The notes beneath the pieces were generated by a model. That model did no database searches. It was not told where the DNA came from and was given only the letters and a program-made list of their open reading frames with translations. Made by a program: the position numbers and the translations under genes. From positions 1 to 35,003 of the forward strand of contig JAQCLG010000019.1 in assembly GCA_027592745.1 (NCBI GenBank): a DNA stretch of 35,003 bases. Direction: 5' to 3'. This document shows positions 17,904-26,004 of this stretch, in pieces. How positions within the stretch are numbered: position 1 is the stretch's first letter; every line of letters starts with the position of its first letter. The stretch comes from Pseudomonadota bacterium (lineage in GTDB: Bacteria; Pseudomonadota; Alphaproteobacteria; SP197).

Positions 17904-18497
17904 ATGCCGCCATCCGATGAAACGCTCGAGCGATTGCTGGAGGAGATTCACAGGTGCCGCGTCTGCGAGGCGGCCCTGCCGCTGGGGCCGCGTCCGGTGG
18001 TGCGGGGCCGGTCCTCGGCCCGCCTGCTGATCATCGGCCAGGCCCCGGGCACCAGGGTGCATGCCAGCGGCGTGCCCTGGGACGATCGCAGCGGCGACCG
18101 CCTGCGGCTTTGGCTGGGCCTCGACAGGGCGGCGTTCTACGACGAATCGCGCATCGCCATCGTGCCCATGGGGTTCTGTTATCCCGGCGTCGATCCGCGT
18201 GGCGGCGACCATCCGCCGCGGCCCGAGTGCGCCCCGCTCTGGCACGAGCGGGTGTTTGCCCACCTCCTTGCGGTGGAGATGGTGCTGCTGATCGGCAGTT
18301 ATGCCCAGAAGCGCTATCTGGGTGCGGCCCGCGCCCGGACCATGAGCGCGACCGTGGCGGCCTGGCGCGATCATCTGCCGCGCTACCTGCCCCTGCCCCA
18401 CCCCTCCTGGCGCAACACCGCATGGCTGGCCCGCAACCCCTGGTTCGAGGCGGAGCTCGTGCCGCAGCTGCGACAGCGCGTGGCAGGGCTCGTTTGA
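17904..18497 (+). CDS. Uracil-DNA glycosylase family protein (COG1573 type)
   Basis: A 197-residue protein with the UDG-superfamily fold. Motif A is IIGQAPGTRVH and motif B is LPHPSWRNT. Four cysteines fit the iron-sulfur pattern of family 4/5 enzymes: CRVC at residues 18 and 21, then MGFCYPG and PECAPLW separated by 16 residues. Family 4 enzymes usually have Glu in motif A (GEAPG); here it is Gln, so the residue that activates water differs and uracil excision should not be assumed. The start ATG 17904 is preferred over the TTG three codons earlier. It is divergent from the phosphotransferase gene, with 41 bases between starts. Confidence 0.78.
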   Translation: MPPSDETLERLLEEIHRCRVCEAALPLGPRPVVRGRSSARLLIIGQAPGTRVHASGVPWDDRSGDRLRLWLGLDRAAFYDESRIAIVPMGFCYPGVDPRGGDHPPRPECAPLWHERVFAHLLAVEMVLLIGSYAQKRYLGAARARTMSATVAAWRDHLPRYLPLPHPSWRNTAWLARNPWFEAELVPQLRQRVAGLV

Positions 18498-18514
18498 CGA
18501 AGGCTCGTCCGGGT

Positions 18515-19156
18515 TCAGTGTCCTGTCCACGCCAGCGCCACAAGGCCATAGACGCCGAAACCCAGGATGACCGCGCCCGAAACCCGGTTGAGCCAACGCA
18601 GGCTGCGTTCGGTGAAGCGCTGGCGCAGCACGGAGGCGATGCTGGCAAGCAGGCACCACCATGCCAGGGCGCCGAGCAGCACGCCGACGACGATGGTCCA
18701 CGAACCCAGCAGCCCATCGACCGTGGTCGAGACATGGATCGCCGCGAAGATCGAGACGAAGGCAAGGATGGTGATCGGGTTGACGATGGTGACCAGGAAG
18801 GACGAGCCCAGCGCCTGAAGCAGCGTCAGGTGATCGATGGCAACCGACGTCGAGGCTGTCTCGGTGCGGTCGGAACGGGCGAGGATGGTACGCAGTCCGA
18901 GAAGGATCAGCACGACCGAACCGACGAGCTGGACCGAGGAGCGATGGTCGGCGAGGAAACCCTGGACCACAGCGACCGAAAAGATCGCAAGCGCCCCGAA
19001 CACGGTATCGGCCAGGGCCGCGCCCACGCCGGTGGCGTAGCCGACCAGGCGACCGTCGAGCAGGGTTCGCTGGATGCACAGCACGGCAACGGGCCCCACG
19101 GGTGCGGCAACAAGAAAGCCGACCACAATCCCCGTGATCAGGTTGTCGACCTCCAT
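18515..19156 (-). CDS. LysE-family exporter
   Basis: A 213-residue inner-membrane protein of the LysE/RhtB superfamily, with about six helices. The diagnostic N-terminal block is GFLVAAPVGPVAVLCIQRTL, followed by GYATGVGAALADTVFGALA and a later FLVTIVNPITILAFVSIF with the conserved NP. Members export amino acids or related metabolites. The ATG at 19156 (MEVDNLITGIVVGF) begins right before the first helix; the frame reaching 19249 adds unconserved sequence over the divergent regulatory region. It is divergent from the usp gene. Substrate is unknown. Confidence 0.9.
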   Translation of the reverse strand: MEVDNLITGIVVGFLVAAPVGPVAVLCIQRTLLDGRLVGYATGVGAALADTVFGALAIFSVAVVQGFLADHRSSVQLVGSVVLILLGLRTILARSDRTETASTSVAIDHLTLLQALGSSFLVTIVNPITILAFVSIFAAIHVSTTVDGLLGSWTIVVGVLLGALAWWCLLASIASVLRQRFTERSLRWLNRVSGAVILGFGVYGLVALAWTGH

Positions 19157-19235
19157 GTTTACGGCCCCGCCAGCCCTAAGGCACTGACGGTTTAGCGCCT
19201 CGCCCCGCGAAGCGCAAACGCCATGCAACGCTCGA

Positions 19236-19249
19236 TTGCGCTGGATCAA
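19236..19249. promoter_or_regulatory. FNR/FixK-like box upstream of usp
   Basis: TTGCGCTGGATCAA fits the FixK-type pattern TTG(A/C)-N6-(T/G)CAA and has one full ATCAA half-site. Its centre is 66 bases before the usp ATG, which would put a class II start about 25 bases before the ATG. Universal stress genes are common members of oxygen-limitation regulons, so the site is plausible; it also lies upstream of the divergent lysE gene. Confidence 0.45.
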
Positions 19250-19308
19250 TGCGCGATCGTGGCCATATGGGCGATAAGGCGATCCTCATCGTAGCCCGGG
19301 AGCTAGCC

Positions 19309-20136
19309 ATGGCACTGCGCAACATTCTGGTTCATGTCGGCGACGACGCCTGCAACGAAGACCGCATCGACATCGCCTGCGAACTTGCCGCCCGCAGCCA
19401 GGCCGAGGTGACCGGCCTTTACGTCCGGCCGTACCCCGTGGTGATCCCCGCAGCGCCGATTGGCGGCGCCATTCCGGTGATCGAGGGCCTGTCGGAAGCC
19501 TATCAGCGCGCATGTCAGGCCGGACGCAAGCGGTTCGAGGCCGTCGTTGCGCGCACCGGCGCCCGCGGCGACTGGCACGAGGCCGACGGCGATGCCGCCG
19601 AGTGCATCGCCGCGCATACCCACTATGCCGATCTGGCCGTGGTCGGCCAGTGGTCGCCCGACGACAACCTCGACCAGCAGCCCCGCGATCTGGCGGCCCT
19701 GGTCGCCATGCTGGCCGGCCGCCCGGTGCTGATGCTGCCCTATGCCGGCAGGCCGTCGCTCGCCTTCAAGCGTGTCATGCTCTGCTGGGACGGCACCCGC
19801 GAGGCCGTGCGCGCGGCCCACGACATGCTGACCCTGCTGCCCGAAGGCGCCCATGTCGACATCGCCTGCGTCGATCCCGACGAAGCCGACGACCGCGACG
19901 CCGGTGCCGATATCGCCCGCTATCTCGCCAGCCACGGCCTCGATGCCGACGCCCATCGCCTGAGCAGTGGCGATATTTCGGTGCCCGACACGCTGCTTTC
20001 CGCCTCGTCCGATTTCGGCAGCGACCTCATCGTGCTGGGCGCCTATGGCCACGCACGCCTGCGCGAGATCGCCTTCGGCGGCACGACCCGCAGCAATTTG
20101 GCCAACGCTCCGCTGCCCCTGCTGCTGTCGCACTGA
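19309..20136 (+). CDS. Tandem-domain universal stress protein
   Basis: A 275-residue cytosolic protein with two UspA domains. The N-terminal one starts MALRNILVHVGDD and has a degenerate nucleotide motif (VVGQWSPDDNL). The C-terminal one starts FKRVMLCWDGTREAVRA and keeps the ATP-binding pattern GAYGHARLREIAFGGTTRS, so only the second half probably binds nucleotide. The ATG at 19309 has GGGAG about six bases upstream and matches the family opening; the start at 19249 is rejected as it lies within the regulatory region. An FNR/FixK-like box 60 bases upstream suggests induction under low oxygen. Confidence 0.9.
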   Translation: MALRNILVHVGDDACNEDRIDIACELAARSQAEVTGLYVRPYPVVIPAAPIGGAIPVIEGLSEAYQRACQAGRKRFEAVVARTGARGDWHEADGDAAECIAAHTHYADLAVVGQWSPDDNLDQQPRDLAALVAMLAGRPVLMLPYAGRPSLAFKRVMLCWDGTREAVRAAHDMLTLLPEGAHVDIACVDPDEADDRDAGADIARYLASHGLDADAHRLSSGDISVPDTLLSASSDFGSDLIVLGAYGHARLREIAFGGTTRSNLANAPLPLLLSH

Positions 20137-20164
20137 GCGGGTTTACATCCGTCCAGGTGGAGCG

Positions 20165-21505
20165 TCAGAGCGCCGCAGCAACGGGTCCGGTGGGCAGGAC
20201 CACGGTGGCGACCGTGCCCTCGCCCGGCGCACTGTCCAGGCGGAACGAGCCGCCATGGAGTTCGACCAGGGCTTTGGTCAACGGCAATCCGAGACCGACG
20301 CCGTCCTTGGCGGCCGCTCCCGGCCGGTCGATGCGGCCGAACCGTTCCATCGCCAGGCCCATGTCGTCGGCGTGGATACCCGGTCCCGAATCGCGCACCG
20401 CGATGGAGACCCCGCTGCCGCCCAGGGAGGCACAGGAGACCGTGACGTTGCCGCCCGGCTGTGTGTACTTCACCGCATTGGACAGCAGGTTGACCAGGAT
20501 CTGGCGCAGCTTGCGGGCATCGGCGACGATTTCGAGCGGCACGGCAGGAAGCTCCACCACCAGATCGAGTCCGGAACGCCTCGCCTTGTCGTGGATGATG
20601 CGTACGGCCCCCTCCACGACATCGCGCACGTCGATAGCGTCGACCTTGAGCGAGGCGACCCCGGCTTCGATGCGCGAGAGATCGAGCAGGTCGTTGATCA
20701 GGTCGAGCAGGTGCTCGCCGCCATCGCGGATGTAACGCGCGTACTCCCGGTAGGCATAGTGGCCGAGCGCCCCGAGCTTCTCTTCCAGCAGGAGTTCGGA
20801 AAAGCCGGCAATGGCGTTGAGAGGCGTGCGCAGTTCGTGGCTGACATTGGCCAGGAACTCGCTCTTGGAGCGGCTTGCCGCGTCGGCCTCGGCCTTGGCA
20901 CTGGCCAGCACGTTTTCCGCCAGCTTCTGCTGCGTCACGTCCTGGACCGAATAGACCAGCCGTGACCAGTCGTTCCGCGCGGACGGCGGCAGATACCACA
21001 CGGCGCGAACCCAGCGCGGCCGGCCCGCTGCATCGGGCGGCCCCTCGAGCACCCAGTCCCCGCCGTGCTTGCCATCCAGCAACTCGGCGAGAATCCGCGC
21101 CGTGGCCTCCAGCGAGCCCTTGGGCGTTTCGTCGAACAGCCGGCCGAGGATCTGCTCACGGCTGTTGCCATGGTAGAAGGCGACCGCGGCGGCGTTCATG
21201 TCGACGATGCGGGTGCGCTGATAGAGTTCGCGCAGCAGGGGTTCGTTGGCGATCAGGTGCCACTCGACATCGCCCTCCGGTGGCCAGGCCACCGCGCTGG
21301 CAAGCGGCCGCACTGCCGACCAGTCCTCGTACCACAACGGCTGGGGCGTCTCGTTGAACAGCATCCGATAGTCCCAGGCGTCCAGCCCGGACGGAATCTG
21401 GTCCTGCAGTTCATCGAGCCTGCTCCAGCACGAGCCATCGTCGGTTCTGGCACTCTTGTCGGCCACGGAAGCGCTCGCTCTTGGCAATCTCTGGTTGCGC
21501 ATCAT
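20165..21505 (-). CDS. PAS-domain sensor histidine kinase (orphan)
   Basis: About 446 residues with no membrane helix, so probably cytosolic. A PAS domain (MNAAAVAFYHGNSREQILGR) with its C-terminal cap is followed by HisKA with the phosphorylated His in ANVSHELRTPLNAIAGFSEL and a HATPase with N box NLLSNAVKYT, G1 DSGPGIH, F box MERFGRI and G2 GVGLGLPLTKAL. All kinase motifs are intact. No response regulator is adjacent, so the partner is elsewhere. ATG 21505 (MMRNQR) is chosen over GTG 21523, but neither has a strong ribosome site. It lies 33 bases downstream of pyrD on the same strand. Confidence 0.9.
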   Translation of the reverse strand: MMRNQRLPRASASVADKSARTDDGSCWSRLDELQDQIPSGLDAWDYRMLFNETPQPLWYEDWSAVRPLASAVAWPPEGDVEWHLIANEPLLRELYQRTRIVDMNAAAVAFYHGNSREQILGRLFDETPKGSLEATARILAELLDGKHGGDWVLEGPPDAAGRPRWVRAVWYLPPSARNDWSRLVYSVQDVTQQKLAENVLASAKAEADAASRSKSEFLANVSHELRTPLNAIAGFSELLLEEKLGALGHYAYREYARYIRDGGEHLLDLINDLLDLSRIEAGVASLKVDAIDVRDVVEGAVRIIHDKARRSGLDLVVELPAVPLEIVADARKLRQILVNLLSNAVKYTQPGGNVTVSCASLGGSGVSIAVRDSGPGIHADDMGLAMERFGRIDRPGAAAKDGVGLGLPLTKALVELHGGSFRLDSAPGEGTVATVVLPTGPVAAAL

Positions 21506-21538
21506 GCCACGCCAGCCGGGCACCCGCCATGGAGCGGT

Positions 21539-22606
21539 TCAGCGCTTCCCGGCGTCGACCCCGCGGGCCTGCTCGATGCCGGCGAATCCGTCGCGTCTCA
21601 GCAGTGCGACAAGGCCCTGTGCAATCTCGTGCACCAGGGCCGGCCCCCGGTAGACAAGGGCGGTGTAGAGCTGCAGCAGGCAGGCTCCGGCGCGGATCTT
21701 GGCATAGGCATCGGCTGCCGAGGCGATGCCGCCGACCCCGACCAGGGGCAGGGCATCGCCGGTCTCGCGATGGATGATGCCGAGCAGTTCGGTCGAGCGT
21801 GCCAGCAGGGGTCGGCCGGAGAGCCCGCCGCTCTCGCCCGCATGCGGGCCGCCGAGGTCCGGCGGACGGGCGATCGTGGTGTTGGAGACGATGAGACCGT
21901 CGAGCCCGACCTCCAGGGCAAGCTCGGCGGCGGCGACCGCATCGGCATCGGCAAGGTCCGGCGCCAGCTTGAGCAGCAGCGGACGCTGCGCCACCGCGCC
22001 AGCGGCCTGCGCACGTTCGGCGGTCAGGGCCTCCAGCAGCGGGCGCAGGCTGGCCACGGCCTGCAGGTCGCGCAGGCCGGGCGTGTTGGGCGAGGAGATG
22101 TTGACCGTGACGTAGTCGGCATGGGGCGCCAGGGCGCGAAAACCCGCGACGTAATCGGCCACGGCATCGCTGCTGTCCTTGTTGCGCCCGATGTTGGCGC
22201 CTACGATCCCCCGGCCGCGCCGCGCGGCCAGACGGGCGCCGGCCACCTCCAGGCCCTTGTTGTTGAAACCCAGCCGGTTGATCAGCGCGCCGTCCGCCGG
22301 CAGGCGGAAGATGCGCGGGCGCGGATTGCCGGGCTGCGGCCGCGGCGTGACCGTGCCGATCTCGACAAAGCCGAACCCCAGGGCAAGCATGCGCCCGGCA
22401 ACGCGGGCGTCCTTGTCGAAACCTGCGGCAAGACCGAGAGGGTGGGGGAAATCCAGTCCGAAGCGCGTGACGCGCAGCATCGGATCGGGGCGCCATCGGG
22501 CATGCCCCGCAAGGCCCATCGCAAGGGCCGCAAGCGTCGCCTCGTGCGCGCACTCGGGGTCGAGGCGGCGCAGCATCGGGCCGACGAAGACATAGGGATC
22601 GGGCAA
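21539..22606 (-). CDS. pyrD: Dihydroorotate dehydrogenase (quinone), class 2
   Basis: A 355-residue FMN enzyme that oxidises dihydroorotate to orotate at the inner membrane, passing electrons to quinone in pyrimidine synthesis. Seen are the class 2 N-terminal extension (FVGPMLRRLDPECAHEATLA), the GLAAGFDKDARV and GFVEIGTVTPRPQPGNPRPR blocks, NRLGFNNKG, the catalytic-loop NISSPNTPGLRDLQ and the FMN-phosphate site VGVGGIASAADAYAKIRAGA. The start is uncertain: TTG 22606 keeps the membrane-binding helix; ATG 22576 begins inside it, and GTG 22660 adds unrelated residues. Divergent from the aminotransferase gene. Confidence 0.95.
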   Translation of the reverse strand: MPDPYVFVGPMLRRLDPECAHEATLAALAMGLAGHARWRPDPMLRVTRFGLDFPHPLGLAAGFDKDARVAGRMLALGFGFVEIGTVTPRPQPGNPRPRIFRLPADGALINRLGFNNKGLEVAGARLAARRGRGIVGANIGRNKDSSDAVADYVAGFRALAPHADYVTVNISSPNTPGLRDLQAVASLRPLLEALTAERAQAAGAVAQRPLLLKLAPDLADADAVAAAELALEVGLDGLIVSNTTIARPPDLGGPHAGESGGLSGRPLLARSTELLGIIHRETGDALPLVGVGGIASAADAYAKIRAGACLLQLYTALVYRGPALVHEIAQGLVALLRRDGFAGIEQARGVDAGKR

Positions 22607-22712
22607 GGGCGTGCTCGGTTGGAAACTGCCCGAACCTAGCCCAGCAGGTCCGCCCTGCACAGCCGCACGGCGCCATGCTATGAGGCCGCTTCAGGAGAAC
22701 GGGGAAAAGATC

Positions 22713-23564
22713 ATGGAGTCGCTGACGTTTCACGAGGGCAAGTTCCACGAGGGCAACCCGATGATCATGGGGCCCATGGACCAGTCGTTCTGGTTCGCCA
22801 GCATGATCTTCGACGGCGCCCGCGCCTTCGACGGCATCATGCCCGACATCGAGCGCCACATGACCCGCTGCCTGAATTCCGCGCGCATCATGAACATGGC
22901 GCCGAAGGAGACGGTCGAGGACCTGATCGCACTCGCCGGCGACATGGCCCGCAAGTTCCCCGCCGACAAGCAGCTCTACATCCGCCCGACCTACTGGTGC
23001 GGCGAGACCGACGATCTGGCCCCCATCCCCGAACTCACCAAGTTCCTGATGGTCCTGCAGGTCGCCCCCATGGAGGAGCCGACCGGCTTCTCGGCCATGA
23101 AGTCCTCCTACCGCCGCCCCTCGCCCGACCAGGCGCCGACCCTGGCCAAGGCCTCCTGCCTCTATCCCACCAGCGGCGAGGCACTGCTCGAGGCGCGCCG
23201 CAACGGCTACCAGAACGCCGCCATGGCCGATGCCAACGGCAACATCGCCGAATTCGCCACGGCCAACCTGTTCATCGCCAAGGACGGGCAGGTCCACACG
23301 CCGGTGCCCAACGGCACCTTCCTGAACGGCATCACGCGACAGCGTGTCATCGGCCTGCTGCAGGACGCCGACCAGACCGTCGTCGAGCGCACCCTGACCT
23401 GGAAGGACCTGGAGAGCGCCGACGAGATCTTCTCGACCGGCAACTACAGCAAGGTCGTGCCGCTGCGGAAGTTCGGCGACCGCGACATGCAGCCCGGGCC
23501 GATCTACCGCAAGGCGCGCGAGCTCTACTTCACCTTCGCGCGCGATACCGGATACCGGCTGTGA
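22713..23564 (+). CDS. Class IV PLP-dependent aminotransferase, branched-chain type
   Basis: A 283-residue fold-type IV aminotransferase. The opening FHEGKFHEGNPMIMGPMDQS and FDGARAFDG match the alphaproteobacterial branched-chain aminotransferase subgroup; the PLP Lys is probably in TLAKASCLY; the PLP-phosphate binding part is NIAEFATANLFI and GTFLNGITRQRVIGLL. The enzyme would move amino groups between Leu/Ile/Val and 2-oxoglutarate; a D-amino-acid or aminodeoxychorismate-type role is less likely but not excluded. The ATG at 22713 has GGGGAAAAG upstream. Followed by a hairpin resembling a terminator. Confidence 0.87.
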   Translation: MESLTFHEGKFHEGNPMIMGPMDQSFWFASMIFDGARAFDGIMPDIERHMTRCLNSARIMNMAPKETVEDLIALAGDMARKFPADKQLYIRPTYWCGETDDLAPIPELTKFLMVLQVAPMEEPTGFSAMKSSYRRPSPDQAPTLAKASCLYPTSGEALLEARRNGYQNAAMADANGNIAEFATANLFIAKDGQVHTPVPNGTFLNGITRQRVIGLLQDADQTVVERTLTWKDLESADEIFSTGNYSKVVPLRKFGDRDMQPGPIYRKARELYFTFARDTGYRL

Positions 23565-23631
23565 AGAGGCCCGCTCCCGTGTGGAACCACTATCCTTGCA
23601 CTGGTGGCAATTAAATGTGAATATTAGGAAG

Positions 23632-23663
23632 AGGCTCACAGTATCCATCTTAGATGTGAGCCT
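23632..23663 (+). terminator. Terminator-like hairpin after the aminotransferase gene
   Basis: AGGCTCACA (23632-23640) pairs perfectly with TGTGAGCCT (23655-23663) around a 14-base loop, followed by TTCC. The flanking 23610-23720 stretch is notably AT-rich for this window. The T tract is short, so termination efficiency is uncertain. Confidence 0.5.
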
Positions 23664-23797
23664 TTCCTCCGCAAGATTGCGGCGTCACAACGAAAAACAA
23701 TGAAACCTGACGTGCGGCGAATTGTTTTCGCCTGGCGACCTTTTTTCGCCGCGTCTTCAGCGATCCCGCGCCTCACGCAAGGACAGGGAGTTTCTTC

Positions 23798-24139
23798 ATG
23801 ACCAAGAAAGAATCGATCAAGACTCTGATCTGGGGCGCCGTTGGCGGTGCCGTCCTGACGGTGGCCGTCGGTTTCGGCAGCGGCTGGCTGGTTGCCGGAG
23901 GTACGCGCGACAAGGAAGTCGCCATGGCGTGGGTCGATGCCCAGGCCTCGGTCTGCTCGTCGCTCGTCCACGAGCATCGCCGGTTGACGAGCGATTCCAG
24001 CGATCTCTCCGGTTACGGCGCGCGCGCCGCGCGCGATGACCTGGCCCAGGCCAATGCCATCGTTCTGACCGGCAGCGAAGCTGCTGACCCGGCTGTCCTG
24101 CGCGCCTGCGCCAAGCTGCTCGACAAGAAGAGCACCTGA
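23798..24139 (+). CDS. Membrane-anchored small protein of unknown function
   Basis: A 113-residue protein with a short positively charged N terminus (MTKKESIKTL), one hydrophobic helix (IWGAVGGAVLTVAVGFGSGW) and a soluble periplasmic domain with Cys pairs (QASVCSSLVHEHRRL, LRACAKLLDKKST). Similar single-helix proteins starting in this way are common in alphaproteobacteria but I know of no function. ATG 23798 follows GGACAGGGAG at a slightly long spacing. It lies between the aminotransferase gene and the methyltransferase gene with its own leader and a long downstream hairpin, so it is probably a single transcription unit. Confidence 0.78.
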   Translation: MTKKESIKTLIWGAVGGAVLTVAVGFGSGWLVAGGTRDKEVAMAWVDAQASVCSSLVHEHRRLTSDSSDLSGYGARAARDDLAQANAIVLTGSEAADPAVLRACAKLLDKKST

Positions 24140-24149
24140 GCCTGTCGCC

Positions 24150-24188
24150 GTTCCCAGCCGCGGCCGCGATTGGCCGGCGGCTGGGAAC
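24150..24188 (+). terminator. Long hairpin after the small membrane protein gene
   Basis: GTTCCCAGCCGC (24150-24161) pairs perfectly with GCGGCTGGGAAC (24177-24188); inside, GGCC pairs with GGCC around GCGATT. It starts ten bases after the stop codon. No T tract follows directly, so it may be a factor-assisted terminator or a 3' stabiliser. Confidence 0.5.
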
Positions 24189-24315
24189 CGGCACCGGCCA
24201 GGATCGACGGCGGGGTTTTCTTCGCCTATAGACGCCGTCCTGAAAGCGACAGCGGCCCGCCGCGCCCTTGGTTGAGGCGGCCCAGCCCGTCGCGCCAACC
24301 ACGACGGCGATCACC

Positions 24316-25125
24316 ATGAACAAGGCACACGAATTCAACCGGCAGCGCTGGAACGAGGTCACCCCGGTCCACGTCGAGAGCGAGTTCTACGACGTCGCGG
24401 GTTTCATCGGCGGCCGCGACACGCTGGGACCCGTCGAACGGGCCGCGCTGGGCGATCTTTCGGGCAAGCGCGTGCTGCACATGCAGTGCCATTTCGGCAT
24501 GGACACGCTTTCGATGGCGCGCAGCGGTCCCGCCGCCGTGGTCGGCCTCGATTTCTCGGATGTCGCGCTGGCCAAGGCGCGCGACCTGGCCGAACGCACC
24601 GGCCTTGCCGACACGGTGCGTTTCGTCGAAGCCGACGTCACCCGGGCCGACAAGGTCTCCGGCGGCGCCTTCGACGTCATCTACACAAGCTTCGGCACCA
24701 TCGTCTGGCTGGAGGATCTGCAGGGCTGGGCCGATACCATCGCGGCCAACCTGGCGCCGGGCGGGTTCTTCTATTTCCTCGACAGCCATCCGCTCTCGAT
24801 GCTGTTCGACGGCGACCACGTCGAACCGCGCGTGAAGTATCCCTACTTCCACAACACGCAGGCCGATATCTCGCCTGCCGGCGAGATCGACTACGCCGAT
24901 GCGGAGTACAAGGTGCAGAACGAGGGCCACGAGTTCTCCTGGCCGCTCCAGGACATCTTCGGCACCCTCGAGAAGGCCGGCCTCAGGGTCCACGAGGTCC
25001 GCGAGTACCCGTTCACGGCCTGGCGCCAGTTTCCCGACATGGAAGAGGCAGACGACGGCTACTGGTACCGCAGGCAGGGCAACGCCGAACTGCCGCTCCT
25101 GCTCGGCTTCAAGGCGAAATGGTAG
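24316..25125 (+). CDS. Class I SAM-dependent methyltransferase
   Basis: A 269-residue protein with the Rossmann-like methyltransferase fold. Motif I is KRVLHMQCHFGMDTLSMA, with Gln-Cys-His in place of the more common Asp-Gly-Gly, as is usual in this subgroup; the acidic residue binding the SAM ribose is in VVGLDFSDVAL; motif IV is FDVIYTSFGTIVWL. The C-terminal half has aromatic conserved blocks (VKYPYFHNTQADISP, FTAWRQFPDMEEADDGYW). The substrate is unknown, probably a small molecule. ATG 24316 is chosen because the family match starts there; a GTG/ATG at 24268 is also open. It is 11 bases before the MoxR gene. Confidence 0.85.
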   Translation: MNKAHEFNRQRWNEVTPVHVESEFYDVAGFIGGRDTLGPVERAALGDLSGKRVLHMQCHFGMDTLSMARSGPAAVVGLDFSDVALAKARDLAERTGLADTVRFVEADVTRADKVSGGAFDVIYTSFGTIVWLEDLQGWADTIAANLAPGGFFYFLDSHPLSMLFDGDHVEPRVKYPYFHNTQADISPAGEIDYADAEYKVQNEGHEFSWPLQDIFGTLEKAGLRVHEVREYPFTAWRQFPDMEEADDGYWYRRQGNAELPLLLGFKAKW

Positions 25126-25136
25126 AACAAGGGGGA

Positions 25137-25988
25137 ATGCCCGTGCGTTTCGAAGGAACCGAGTCCTACATCGCGACCGACGACCTGAAGGTCTCCGTCA
25201 ACGCCGCGATCACGCTGCAGCGTCCGCTGCTCATCAAGGGCGAGCCTGGCACGGGCAAGACCGTGCTCGCCGCCGAGATCGCACGCGCGCTCGGCAAGAA
25301 GCTCATCGAGTGGTCGATCAAGTCGACCACCAAGGCCCAGCATGGCCTCTACGAATACGACGCCGTGGCGCGCCTGCGCGACGGCCAGCTCGGCGACGAG
25401 CGGGTCCGCGACATCGCCAACTACATCAAGCCCGGCAAGCTGTGGGACGCCTTCGTTGCCGACGAGGCGCCGGTGCTGCTGATCGACGAGATAGACAAGG
25501 CCGACATCGAGTTCCCCAACGACCTGCTGCAGGAACTCGACCGCATGGAGTTCTACGTCCACGAGACGCAGCAGACCGTGAAGGCGGTCCAGCGCCCGAT
25601 CGTGATCATCACGTCGAACAACGAGAAGGAGCTGCCCGACGCCTTCCTGCGCCGCTGTTTCTTCCACTACATCCGCTTTCCCGACGCGCAGACCATGGCG
25701 GAGATCGTCGAGGTCCATCACCCCGGCATCAAGCAGCGTCTCGTGAACGAGGCCATGCAGGTCTTCTTCGAGCTGCGCGAGGTGCCGGGCCTCAAGAAGA
25801 AACCCTCGACCAGCGAACTGCTCGACTGGCTGAAGCTCCTGATGGCCGACGACATCAGCCCCGAGGCGCTGCGCTCGAAGGACACCGGCTCGGTCATCCC
25901 GCCGCTCTACGGTGCCCTGCTGAAAAGCGAGCAGGACGTCCACCTGCTCGAGCGCCTCGCCTTCCTGCACCGCCGCGAGCGCGGCTGA
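25137..25988 (+). CDS. MoxR-family AAA ATPase
   Basis: A 283-residue AAA+ ATPase of the MoxR/CoxD group. Walker A is GEPGTGKT, Walker B LLIDEIDKAD, sensor 1 IITSNNEKELPDAFLRR with the arginine finger after it. Such ATPases work with a VWA-domain partner as chaperones that insert metal centres or mature protein complexes; the partner is the next gene, 16 bases on. The start is ATG 25137 or GTG 25143; the latter fits the ribosome site AAGGGGGA better (seven bases), and MRFEGTESY is the common opening. The target of this pair is not evident from the neighbours. Confidence 0.93.
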   Translation: MPVRFEGTESYIATDDLKVSVNAAITLQRPLLIKGEPGTGKTVLAAEIARALGKKLIEWSIKSTTKAQHGLYEYDAVARLRDGQLGDERVRDIANYIKPGKLWDAFVADEAPVLLIDEIDKADIEFPNDLLQELDRMEFYVHETQQTVKAVQRPIVIITSNNEKELPDAFLRRCFFHYIRFPDAQTMAEIVEVHHPGIKQRLVNEAMQVFFELREVPGLKKKPSTSELLDWLKLLMADDISPEALRSKDTGSVIPPLYGALLKSEQDVHLLERLAFLHRRERG

Positions 25989-26004
25989 GGCCAGGGAGCG
26001 GGCG

